A DNA stretch of 64,000 nt, taken from positions 750,501 through 814,500 of the forward strand of contig JANFOG010000003.1 of the NCBI GenBank assembly GCA_024336345.1. The letters are read 5' to 3'. Within the stretch, counting starts at the first letter, position 1, and each line of letters opens with the position of its first letter. This document shows, piece by piece, positions 22,532 to 32,800 of the stretch. This DNA comes from Mariannaea sp. PMI_226. Taxonomy: Eukaryota > Ascomycota > Sordariomycetes > Hypocreales > Nectriaceae. The notes below the pieces were generated by a model. It saw only the letters and a list, made by a program, of their open reading frames with translations. It made no database searches and was not told the DNA's origin. The position numbers and the translations under genes were made by a program.

Positions 22532-23741
22532 GCTGGGTAGAGTGACGGAAGATGCTGACGAGAGGGAGGAAGATAAAAGAAGACAGAAAAAGAACAAGAT
22601 AGATATATATGTGTGTATATTCAGAAAAAGACGCTGAGAATGATATTCAGTCAAAGTTCGTGTACTTGATAGACTTCTCAGACGGCTGAACAATAAGACT
22701 GGCGTAGGTATAGGTAGGTAGTCACATTCATTATATTTCCAGACCTCAAAGTCGCCCTGCTCACCTTGATTTGTCGTCCGTGCAAGGGAGGGACCAGTCA
22801 GCAACTCACCCGCGTGACCTGTGTTGAATCCCAACGCATTTCACGGAGTAATAAAACAAATCAAAATCAAGAGAGAGACAAAAACCGTTTTGATCTCGTA
22901 TGTGAGATGAGGCGGACAGTCCAGGGATGAAGGGGGCATTAAAGACATGCATTTTGTGGATGGCTGGCTATAGGCGGTGGAGGACACAAGCCATAGGGCC
23001 CGTAGGCCCAGCCAGCAATAAGCCAGCCCTTCCCAACGCCAACGCCAACGCCAGCGGACAGGGCTCGCAGTACGTCGTATATACAACTGCCACGCAGTGT
23101 GCACGTAGCAGATTTCTTTGTATGAATTCCGTACTCGGTGCTTGCATGACTCTTCTCTTCTTTGCCCCCTCCCACTCAGGACGTGGTCGGAACCGATTGG
23201 CTACTGGGGGCTGGCTGCTTTTGCTGCCCAAAGCCCTTTCTTTCGTATGCAGGGGCCTACGGGCTACATCCACTCCCACTGCCCCCAGCCGCCTCACCAA
23301 TGGGCTCCTCACCAACGGCTCACCACACCCACGGCTTGTCACTCACGGCCCGGCAAAGGTCTCACTCTTGGGAACCTCAGGTTTTTGTCAGTTCCACGTC
23401 CGTGGAGTCATCAATACCCATTACGTTTGGAGAGTCATAGTTGTTGCTCTTGTTACTATCATTTGCATTTATTTGTTTATCTATTACTCTTCTTATCATT
23501 CTTTACTGGAGTGTACAACCAATTATCCTTCATCTCCATTTATATCGGTCCCCGCTGCATGTTCTCTTTGGCTTGTCTGATGCATACCATGCCTCTCATC
23601 CTCAGCACTTGCAAATTTCACCCAACTTATACACACAATACATACATACTCCGGGATTTCTCTTATTACATCATACATACCTACTAATAAGTCTTCAACT
23701 TTTCACCCCTTCAACTCTTCACCCCGTCCATCTCATCTCAA
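22532..23741. other. Shared 1.2-kb divergent promoter, amidoligase / cyclotransferase
   Basis: Separates the two start codons of the divergently transcribed pair. It contains a (CCAACG)n-type microrepeat at 23033-23062, nearly identical to one inside the cyclotransferase coding sequence (23821-23846). The approach to the plus-strand start is pyrimidine-rich. A long open frame (22927-23580) overlaps it but shows no domain, so I treat it as noncoding leader and promoter. Confidence 0.5.
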
Positions 23742-25034
23742 ATGTCTGGACATTCCTACCTCCGAACTCTCCTGGGCATGGCCTCTCAGGCAGCTGCAAC
23801 ATTTCCAGCCAGCACCAATGTCAACGCCAACGTCAACGCCAGCGGCAATGGAAGTGGTATTGGGAGTGGCATTGGGAGTGACATTGGGAGCGGTAGCGGC
23901 AACGCCAGCGGCAGCAACGCACCCCGGCCCGCCACCACCACATATTATTTCGCCTACGGGAGCAATCTCCACCTCCAGCAAATGAAGAAGCGGTGCCCTG
24001 GAAGCAAATTTATTGGCTGTGCGAGGCTGCACCATTACAGATGGCAGATCAATGAACGAGGATATGCAAACGTCGTCCAGGCTGAGGGACGCTGGGTGGA
24101 CGGCCTGGTCTATGAGATTGACAAGAATGATGAGGCTCGCCTGGATATAAACGAAGGTGTCTCAAAGAACGCTTACGCAAAGCAATACCTAACTGTTCTC
24201 CTCACCCACGCTGAGCCTTCTCTCTATCGTCGGCCTACGGCATGGATTGTCGACAAAGGCGGTCCGGATAGAGTCCGTCAGCTCGCCGTCGCCAACAATA
24301 TCGGTCAGGGCGGACTCCATCGTCCTCCCCAGCAATGGCAGCAAGGTGTTCTGGTGTATATCAGTCTCACTTGCATCGTTGACAGCCAACCCAAGGATGA
24401 GTACGTCCACCGAATCAACATGGGCGTTAACGACGCCAGAGCTCTCGGGGTCGAAGATGATTATATCAGCAACTGCATTCGACCCTTTGTGCCTTTGACT
24501 CACAAGAAACCACAAAATAAAGCAAAGAAAGCAACAAATACTGGCGGCGGCGGCGGTGGCGGTGGCAGTGGTAGTGGAGGTACGGGCGGTGCTGGAGGTT
24601 CGAGCGGGCATCGAACATCAGACACAGGTCAGACAGGGCCGGTCAGACGAGATGCCACGGAACCAAGACGGCCAAACGGCCAGGGAAACAAGCAATCTCA
24701 AGGGACTAAGCGCAACTCTACTCACGGGTCCGCTACGCCATCACCACCTCGAACCGACCAACCAGCCCCTGCTCGGAGATCAGCGGCATCATCACCAGGT
24801 CGCCAGGCCCAAGCGTCTACCCGGCGGACAGATGCGCCTCGACGCGCTTCAGTGAGCAACGCTGGGCGACGCTCGACAGGAAACTTCCTTGTTGTGCCTG
24901 CTGAGAGAAGGCGAGCAAGTAGTGATGTTGGACCTAACCCTCCACCGTTACCACCTCGACCCGCTCGTCGTATGAGGAGCATTCCCGTTCTTGTGTTCGA
25001 CGATCGTGTTATTCGTCTTGCCCGACTCAGTTGA
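23742..25034 (+). CDS. Gamma-glutamylcyclotransferase-like (GGCT/AIG2 fold) protein
   Basis: A single exon of 430 aa. Residues 1-66 are low complexity, with Asn/Gly/Ser repeats such as GSGIGSGIGSDIGSGSG. The cyclotransferase fold follows: YFAYGSNLHLQQM (YGSN at 72-75, substrate loop), ARLHHYRWQINERGYANVV, GLVYEIDKNDEARLDINEGV with E138 as the expected catalytic glutamate, and NAYAKQYLTV. The domain ends near residue 250 (DDYISNCIRPFVP). A Gly-rich linker and a long basic Ser/Pro/Arg tail make up the last 175 residues. The family releases 5-oxoproline from gamma-glutamyl amines or peptides. Its divergent partner is an amidoligase, consistent with making and breaking gamma-glutamyl-type bonds. 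The start is the first ATG after a pyrimidine-rich leader. Confidence 0.85.
   Translation: MSGHSYLRTLLGMASQAAATFPASTNVNANVNASGNGSGIGSGIGSDIGSGSGNASGSNAPRPATTTYYFAYGSNLHLQQMKKRCPGSKFIGCARLHHYRWQINERGYANVVQAEGRWVDGLVYEIDKNDEARLDINEGVSKNAYAKQYLTVLLTHAEPSLYRRPTAWIVDKGGPDRVRQLAVANNIGQGGLHRPPQQWQQGVLVYISLTCIVDSQPKDEYVHRINMGVNDARALGVEDDYISNCIRPFVPLTHKKPQNKAKKATNTGGGGGGGGSGSGGTGGAGGSSGHRTSDTGQTGPVRRDATEPRRPNGQGNKQSQGTKRNSTHGSATPSPPRTDQPAPARRSAASSPGRQAQASTRRTDAPRRASVSNAGRRSTGNFLVVPAERRRASSDVGPNPPPLPPRPARRMRSIPVLVFDDRVIRLARLS
23846..23903 (+). repeat. Imperfect GGNAGTGGNATTG minisatellite in coding sequence
   Basis: Tandem ATTGGGAGTGGC-like units (about 12 nt) encode repeated Gly-Ser-Gly-Ile steps in the N-terminal leader of the cyclotransferase-like protein. 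Unit length is a multiple of three, so copy-number change would keep the frame. Confidence 0.7.
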
Positions 25035-25298
25035 TCACCTTGCTATATACACATTTAACGCCCAACGCCATAATCCTTGATGGAATCCCCAATATCAAAG
25101 TCCTTGTTTCGTTTCTTTCTTGACGCGGGCTCTCCTATTGCAAGCCGCATCTACTCTATCAATTTCTGCCAAACCAAAAAAAAAAAATGTATCATATCCA
25201 ATCACAGACTATCTATCTTGCTGACCTTCCAGCCGGTCTTCCGGATGCTGTCGATACAACTGTCGATGTTACTGGTCCAGTTGACCCTATGCACAATA

Positions 25299-26678
25299 TC
25301 AGAGCCTGGAAGGGTGACCGGGATTCACAAGCTTACTCTTTGGGGCCGATGTCCTCGCCGGTGCCCTTCCGGCACCTGCCAGAGGAACCGCAGTGTCCCA
25401 TAACCACTTCACTAGGGTTGGTTTCCGTGGTACTTCTCCGTCCGCTTTATTGACGAGGACTGTCGGCTTCACGATGGCCCGTTGTCCGATCTTTTTCCCC
25501 ATCTCGACTCTTTCAACAAAGAGGCCGGGACAGACATCGAACAGGTATACTACATTGCGACGAGATGGTGAGTCCTTAGTGGTGCCAGCAAGGTCCAATA
25601 TCAGGCCTCCGCTCTCGAGATTGAGGCATTCGTAAACTTCAATTCTGGTAGGCGCTGTACGGGCAGGCCATTTAAGCGAGTAGATGCTGGGGGCAAGATG
25701 GAGGCGATGAGCCAGATCTGCCGCCGGTTCGATAATGTTCTGATAGATAGAGGCACGAAGCTCTGCTGGAGGGGTCCTAGGAGTAAAGATAGAAAGGAGA
25801 GCTAATAGATCGTCGGCAAGGAGATTAAGATGTCGTTTGCGCCTGGTTTTGAAGATGGGCTGACTTGTTAGAGCATTAAGCGTCTCACTCCTCCACTCAC
25901 GACAATGAGAGACATCTAGGGTACTATGAATTAGTCTAGGGACAATTTTGTCGAAGGAGAACATACCTCGAGGTAGTTGGGACATTGTGTTTTCGAGCTC
26001 ATCAATCCACATCAGAGTGCCAGCGGCTTGAGAGTCATCCAACGGGGCGTAGAAGGACTTGGAAAAAATAGCTAGCCAGAGATAGTTCATGATGGCACCA
26101 ATGACGTGATACTCGTCAGACTGGTCAATGTTGAGACACCGCCGTGAAGGCTCTCTAAGAAGGCCAACAAAACGAGCTGCTTGGGGAGGTGCTGTGCGCG
26201 TGCTCAAACGGCCTTGTTCAAGATCGTCCAATGCATCCGCCAGCCTGTTTTCAACCCATCGTTGAACATTGCCGCATAGAGTCTTGTAGGCTTCTCGAGC
26301 CTCTGTTTCGGTGATATCGACTCTCCGAGGCTGGAGTCGAAAAATCTGCTCCTGTGCCTCTTGCAGCTGACTGTTGCATACTTCGCTCTGACTGCGAGCT
26401 TCGGCGAGTTGGCGCCGGGTGTCAGCAAGCTCTTTTTTCAGAGCATCTAGTTCTGAAGACATTTGGTGCTCTTGTGCTTCCAACTCTTGTTGGCGGGAAT
26501 CCAGGACATGCTCGGTGTAGAGTCGTAAGTTTGCTTCGTAGGCAAGCTGGGTCTCAAGTTCAACTGTCTGCGTGTCGTTGGAGAGCTCCTCAATTTCGGA
26601 CGTATCATAATGACAGCTTCCTTGACTGCCACTGCCCCAGCCCTGGGGTGTGCTTTCGATCTCGGCGTCTGGATCCAT
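25299..26678 (-). CDS. Coiled-coil protein of unknown function
   Basis: Unrecognised. Proposed exons 26678-25967 and 25915-25299. Starting at the ATG at 26678, residues ~30-115 form a heptad-like, Glu/Gln/Leu-rich coiled coil (LETQLAYEANLRLYTEHVLD, ALKKELADTRRQLAEARSQ). A helical middle follows (YKTLCGNVQRWVENRLADAL) and a C-terminal part contains YECLNLESGGLILDLA. A 51-nt segment, 25916-25966, has a GTATGT donor, GACTAAT branch and CCCTAG acceptor. It is divisible by three and free of stops, so both spliced (442 aa) and unspliced (459 aa) forms are in frame. The C-terminus is uncertain: a possible 70-nt intron with a weak GTGCCG donor would replace the last ~25 residues with a tail reading SDIVHRVNWTSNIDS. 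No catalytic motif is visible. Confidence 0.65.
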   Translation of the reverse strand: MDPDAEIESTPQGWGSGSQGSCHYDTSEIEELSNDTQTVELETQLAYEANLRLYTEHVLDSRQQELEAQEHQMSSELDALKKELADTRRQLAEARSQSEVCNSQLQEAQEQIFRLQPRRVDITETEAREAYKTLCGNVQRWVENRLADALDDLEQGRLSTRTAPPQAARFVGLLREPSRRCLNIDQSDEYHVIGAIMNYLWLAIFSKSFYAPLDDSQAAGTLMWIDELENTMSQLPRGMFSFDKIVPRLIHSTLDVSHCREWRSETLNALTSQPIFKTRRKRHLNLLADDLLALLSIFTPRTPPAELRASIYQNIIEPAADLAHRLHLAPSIYSLKWPARTAPTRIEVYECLNLESGGLILDLAGTTKDSPSRRNVVYLFDVCPGLFVERVEMGKKIGQRAIVKPTVLVNKADGEVPRKPTLVKWLWDTAVPLAGAGRAPARTSAPKSKLVNPGHPSRL

Positions 26679-27474
26679 AATACAAAAAATGGGCTTGTTT
26701 TCCTAGGCCGTGTGATTGCGTTTCAATTTCTCGCATCCGAATCAAACGAGTCGGTGATATTGCATGAGCAGGTAGACTAATCCACCATTTGAAATGGCAC
26801 GGCTCAAACCAGCCGCCGCCAGCAGCCTAAGACAGCGCCCACCAGAAGGTTGGTTATGCCTCGGGCCCAATCCCAGTTGGTTTCGTGGCCGCTTGTTCGC
26901 GGCCCAGTTACCAGCCTCATCTTCCGGTTGGACGACAGTTGCAGCACTGGCAGGCGCCAGTTGGGCGAGATCCAGCCTATCCCTAGCTGGGGCAGATATC
27001 GAAAAGTCGGTCTCACCACAGTCCCACTCCACTCGCGCAGTCTGAGTGGTCTCTGAGAGGGCCTCTTATGCAGGGCCAACTGCAGGGTTCTGATCTGGTC
27101 CCCCATCACACCCCTACATTTGGGCCTTGAGGCCCTCTGTCATGCCCAAATAGTACAGTAATGAAGCCGTAACTCACTGGCCTCCCACTCGAATACTAAG
27201 CCATCAGGCACCCATGAAATTGATCCGGATGACGGCCACAGCCTCCTCCCCCCAGCTAAAGAGTTGACTAACAAGGCGAAGCTCTTTGGATCATCCTCTG
27301 TTCGGAAGCTGGTCTAGACATCACGGCCCGTATCATACAACAGGGTCGTCGGTCAGACCAACTGTCGACATACTTGACATCAGCTACTAGGTGACCTTGT
27401 CACTCCGGGCCTTGATATACGTTGGTGATGAGACTGTCCTACCAAATTATTCTCAAGGGTCTTAGCCATTTGCC
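26679..27474. other. Divergent promoter region, coiled-coil gene / Hsp70-like gene
   Basis: A 796-bp shared upstream region between a minus-strand and a plus-strand start codon. Open frames near 26742-27109 occur on both strands without recognisable features. No RNA gene or repeat family was seen. Confidence 0.45.
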
Positions 27475-29481
27475 ATGTCACAGCGAAGGATTGTCGTTTC
27501 CATAGACTTCGGAACAACGTACTCAGGTGTCGCCTGGGCAGACACCACACGCGTAAGTCATTTCAATTTGACGTTTGTGGGAATTGATGTGCTGAGACTC
27601 ACATAGCCCGATGTGCAACATGTCATATCAACTTGGCCTTCGGTCGACTCTACCAAGAGTAGTCAAAAAGTGCCCACCGAACTCCGTAAAGTAGCATCAG
27701 GGTGGCAGTGGGGTTTTGAGATACCCGAGTCCGCCAAACGAAATAAGTTCTTCAAATTGTACGCACAGCATCAAACTGGCTGCAGGTATTCACAAAACGC
27801 TAACTGAAGCCTGTGTGCAGGAAACTGGATGATGTGAATAACGCAAGCAAGGATGGGGAGTCAGCAGACCAACTTACGAAGATATACTTGACTTGCCTCC
27901 ACACTCATTTTATCAGAGTTCTTGAGAAGCGACTGGGAGGAAGTGTAGTAAGATCAACGCCCATGGACTTTGTTGTCACTGTCCCAGCTATCTGGTCTCA
28001 TGCTGCCAAAGATGCGACAGAGAGAGCCGCTGCGATGGCCGGTTTCTGCGGGAACCAAAGAATACAACTAATTTCAGAGCCAGTACGTCGTTAAGAAGGA
28101 TGAGCTTGTCGCATTTACTAATCACCACTCAGGAAGCCGCTGCCCTATACACTCTAAAGAATCTTAGTCCTGGCACATTGAAAGTTGGCCGCAAGTTTGT
28201 CGTCTGCGATGCAGGTGGCGGAACGGTTGACTTGATTTCATACGAAGTAACTCAAGTCGGAAAACTAGAGGTAAAGGAGGTAACAGAAGGCACGGGTGGA
28301 AAATGCGGCTCGTCAATGCTGAACCAGAGATTCCGTCGCCATCTCAAACAGAGCCATGGTGACAAGCACTGGACAGATGACAGACTTGTTGCTGCTCTGA
28401 ATGAATTCGAAACGGTGCGTAATTGAAAGATCCCTAGAATGGAATCGTATCTCATGTTGCTGCAGTTCAAGAAGTCCTTCTCTCCCAAAGGCGAACCACT
28501 CACGATCCGTGTCGATTCAAGTCTAGGTCTAAGACGCAATCGATATACAATGTCGCAAGAAGATATGAAAAAGAAGATATTCGAGCCCATCATAAAGGAT
28601 GTCGTCTGTCTGATCAAGGAGCAAATATCTATGGCGGGTGGCAAAGTTGCAGCAGTAATCCTCGTTGGTGGATTCGGGCAGAGCCGGTATCTTAAGTCCC
28701 AAGTGAAGGATGCAATCGGCTCAAGTACTGAGGTCCTTCAGCCAGAGAGTGGCTGGACTGCAGTGGTCAAGGGTGCCGCCATGTATGGCCTCAGTCGATA
28801 TGCCCCGTCACTGACTCAAATTGAGGTCGCATCTCGAGTCGCAAGACGATCGTATGGGACTTGTTTAATAACCAAATACGACATGATGCGGCACAATCCA
28901 AAGGAGGCGTACGTGACCATGACCGCCCAGATGAATCTAAGCTGACATTGAAGCAGGTTTTGGTCTGAAAAGGAGCAGGAGAATGTGGTAATTGAAATGT
29001 GCTGGTTCATCAAGAAGGTGCGTACTCCATCCTCGGTCTCACAAATCAGGCTTTGACACAACGCAGGGCGAATCATATCCTGAAGGAAAGCCGTCAACTA
29101 TCGAGTACCAATGTGATGTACCAGTAATGTTGGGGCATACACCACAGACCGAAATCGATATATACAGCAACAACGATGACACCAGAGAACCACCCGTGCA
29201 TCTCAACTCTACCACACGCCACGTTGGGACACTGTCGCTTAACCTGAACAAAATCCCGGTCTCAGTGTTCCGGTCAGCAAGGAAGAAGCGGATGGGCTGG
29301 CATCGATATTACTGCTTGACGGGAGCCATTGAGGCTAGATACGAGTCAGCGAACATCACATACGCCATTAAACTCGGAGGTAAGCAGAAAGTCGAACTCT
29401 TCGACACAGGACTAGGGCAGAATCTGACAATAATCCGCTACAGGAGTGACGCACGATGCGATCACCGTTCGATATGAGTAG
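27475..29481 (+). CDS. Hsp70-like (HSPA12-type) actin-fold ATPase
   Basis: Eight exons: 27475-27552, 27607-27758, 27821-28082, 28133-28414, 28466-28908, 28957-29017, 29067-29379 and 29444-29481 (542 aa). Motifs: IVVSIDFGTTYSGVAWA (phosphate-1 loop), DFVVTVPAIWSHAAKDATER (connect region), KFVVCDAGGGTVDLISYEV (phosphate-2 loop) and VAAVILVGGFGQSRYLKSQV (adenosine site). The substrate-binding and lid domains of canonical Hsp70 are missing and replaced by a short beta-rich end. This matches the divergent HSPA12-like group that is expanded in filamentous fungi, with unknown clients. All introns are 48-65 nt with good branch sites (GCTAACT, GCTGACA, TCTGACA). The last exon of 38 nt replaces an apparent longer frame and restores GGVTHDAITVRYE. 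The gene has seven introns, while most neighbours have one to three. Confidence 0.87.
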
Positions 29482-29824
29482 AACAAGTCAACACCAAGGG
29501 GAAGATAGGGATGGAGGGTGTTTTGTGAGAGAATACAGAGCTGTATTTTTTTTTTTTCTAAATGACGGGAATCGAAATCATTCATGGGCGTTCATGAATG
29601 CAACTGGGATGCAATAGCTGCTAGAGATTCATTCACTAAGGGGCATTGTTTAAGCACCTGCCTCAATATGATCAAATGGGCATCACGTGATTTCGTGTCG
29701 AGCTCTTTCCGCCTCCGTCGCGTCTGCCCTGACTGACTACATCCCGTCTCTGTCACAACGCCCAACTCTGACCATCATAACCACGGGTTGCAACACAAAT
29801 GCATGCCGCCATGCTACCCGCACC
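29482..29824. other. Short intergenic region, Hsp70-like to ATR
   Basis: 343 bp between the Hsp70-like stop and the ATR start, both on the plus strand. A T-run at about 29547-29557 lies in the probable 3' region of the upstream gene, and CACGTGA lies at 29684-29690. The promoter of the 7.8-kb ATR gene must lie here. Confidence 0.5.
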
Positions 29825-32800
29825 ATGGCAGGCATTTCTTATTCAAACAACGCCGTAGTGCTTGGCCCAAGAGACCTAAACTCAGGAGCAGCTAATTCCA
29901 GACCACCTCCTTCAACCTTGGCAGCACAACTTGTAGAAAACATTTCTGCCTCGACCAAATCTTCAAAGTCGGACGAGAATAGCGAGCTTAAGGGTCTCTT
30001 CACTATAATTCAACGAGTCAAAGATGACCCTACACTTCTAAAAACCCCAGAAGAACGCGTCGAACACAACCACATGCTAATATACGTCTACTCCCGTGTC
30101 GTTCTTGAAGGCATTAAATTCGACGACCCCTTCCTCGACCGAGCCAATGTGCAGACAGAAGGTCTTAAGGCGATAAACTTTTTGAGATTTGCAATCAAAG
30201 AGACTCCCAAAGTTCTCATTTACAAACCTGAGAAAGATGAATTTTTGTTTCGGGGGCGAGAGCCTCTCTGGCTGTGGCTGCTACCTCAGCTGCTGAGGCT
30301 ATTAGGACATCCCCAATGCTTAGAGCTCGTTGAAAGCCTTGAAACCCTGTTGCAGTATTTTCTCTCTGTTGTTGCGCAAGTGGCGTCCTTATGGGATCTG
30401 GCACCAGATATGATATTGTATCTGCGGACAAACTTGGCTTGTGAGTGTACCTGTAGGTTTCTCCAGACTGTAGCTAATGGAAACCAGGCATCATTAGCCA
30501 TATCCAAGATCCCTCCACTGTTCGTTCCCACGGAGACGCTATTACCTCTCTGTCCATCCCGCCGGCCTTTGTTCTAAACCACATGTTGCATGACCAGGCC
30601 CTCTCCGGCCACTTGACCTATCCCATCGATCGAACTTCACAAGCCATCCAGCAAATCAAAAGTTTAGTGAATGTTCTTTTCTACCCTGTGGTATCTTCAG
30701 ACCCAGCGTTCAGAACCGTTTCGTGCTTCTCGGAATCTACAATATGGTTGTTGGATACTTTGATCGATATGAGGGCGCAACAAGAGGGCAGAGGCTTAGT
30801 CTTTGCAGACTCGTCTCTTCGAACTATCAGCATGGCACTAAGGGTTGTCCAAGCTTTTTCGATGAATCAATCCACACCATGTTTAGTGTTTAGAAAAGCT
30901 GTAACCTTGCTTATCCTGCTCTGCAATGAGATGGTATCGAGCCCAGAAGAATCCCCCGTCCTGATCACCACCGAGTCAGAATCCCAACGTATATATTGTG
31001 TTGCGATTGTCACAATTTGCCAAGCCATAATCAAAGATCGATCGCTCAGTCGATTAGCAGCGTCAAAGCTGGTGGATGAGCCCCTCGTGCTTTTCCCGAG
31101 TTGGACTGAAGACTCGGATACTTGGGTACGGCATTCCTCGATCATTCTAATCGTACTTTGACTGCATATTAATAACATGACAGAGAACAACGCAAATCTT
31201 GAGGCAAATTACGGACACGCCATCTCCTGTCCCTCTTGGTCCTGAGACGCATCCCTCTCATTTCCAGGATGAGCATATTCGGATTGCCGTCGAGGCTTTG
31301 TCCCTTGAACACGAAGGCCCTAACGGTCCTGATTCTGAGCGCGTAAAGAGACGAAAAGTCTCAGAAACCAGTACAGATTCTTTCCAAACCTTGATAAACA
31401 TGATCATTCAAACACTCAACATTCCACCTCGTCCCGAAGGTGACACATCATTTTCCGAATCAGGGTTTCTGTAAGTGCCAACAAGAGATCCCCATGTTAC
31501 ACATCCACTATTCACTCACTCACACAATCGTAGGGATAATTTTCAAGATGCTGGCGAGTCTAACCAATGTCTTGCTATCGAACTCCTGTCCCGAGCGTAC
31601 TGTTTGGCAAACCGCGAAGTTGAGAGATCAGCTCCACATAAGCAAGAATTGAAAGATTTTAATTGCGAAGTATGCGATAGAGTAGCCATGGGAAGCAAAC
31701 CGTTATCCTCAAAAACCAAGCCAAAAGTCGACGTTCAATCCATTTTCGAGATGCTTATACGTTCACCCGCACTAACAGAATCTCGACGCCCAAGGATAGC
31801 TACAATGTTAGCTTTGCGCAGGTTGGTTCTTCACTGTTACGATCGTCCTGAGCTCTTAGATCTAGAGACTTCTATTTTAGGGCAGTGGTGTCTGCAGTCT
31901 CTTAATAGTTCTGTCAGAGAACTCCGAATCGCCGCTGGAAGGTCTTTGGCAACATTTTTACTGGACAGGCCATCCTCACCTAGCCAAGATGTAACTCGAC
32001 GGAACAGAAAAAACTGCATCACTTTTATGAGATCAATATCGGATAAAAACCAGGCCAATATGATGGAGACTTGCATCATGGCTTGGGGGCAGTTGGGAAG
32101 AGTCGTCTCAGAGGATGAGGTGAACCTCGTCTTGATCAAGCTTCTCGAATACCTCGGAAGCAGCAATAATGTTGTATCTGCATTTGCGTTCAATGAACTT
32201 CTCAATCTCGCTGAATCCAGACAAACGACCACTCGCCGCCTATTCGAACCCTTCTGGCCGAGTCTTGCCTACATGGCCACCAAAGACATGGTTCATCGCC
32301 CACAAATGAGCCGAGCAATCGCAGAGCTATTGCAGATAACAGTCAATGAGCTTCTCCTCCTTGTTCAGACGCATGCACTTCCATGGCTGGTACTTGACAA
32401 GCAAAATGAGGTCATTCAGAAAATTGCTGAAGCACGCAAGGAGGAAATTTGGCAGCCGCTTATGGACGGATCAAATCTTGCAGCTACTCTAGCACTGCTG
32501 CTGGTTCAGGACACAGACGACATAGTGGGATTCGCAAAATCAAGACTCGATGGGATTTCACCACATTTCCATTCACTTGAACTCGCAGATCTCATCCAAT
32601 CCGAGCCTGTGCTCATTGTCATGGAGTTGTTAAAGGTATTGGGCGAAGCGGACGAGTCAAAGAAGCCGGTGGTTAGTGTTGAACCCTTCCTCATGTTGAT
32701 TATTGATGCTAACATCTTGTAGATTCGAAATTCTCTCCACACTATTGCAACAACAAGCCTAGCTGCAATGAAAGAGACAAGATCAAAGAGAGGAAACCCA

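Noticed and set aside
22927..23580. 217-codon open frame upstream of the cyclotransferase gene
   Set aside because: Long but without domains, with composition unlike a protein, and it runs through a promoter and a pyrimidine-rich leader. The microrepeat in it is noted separately.
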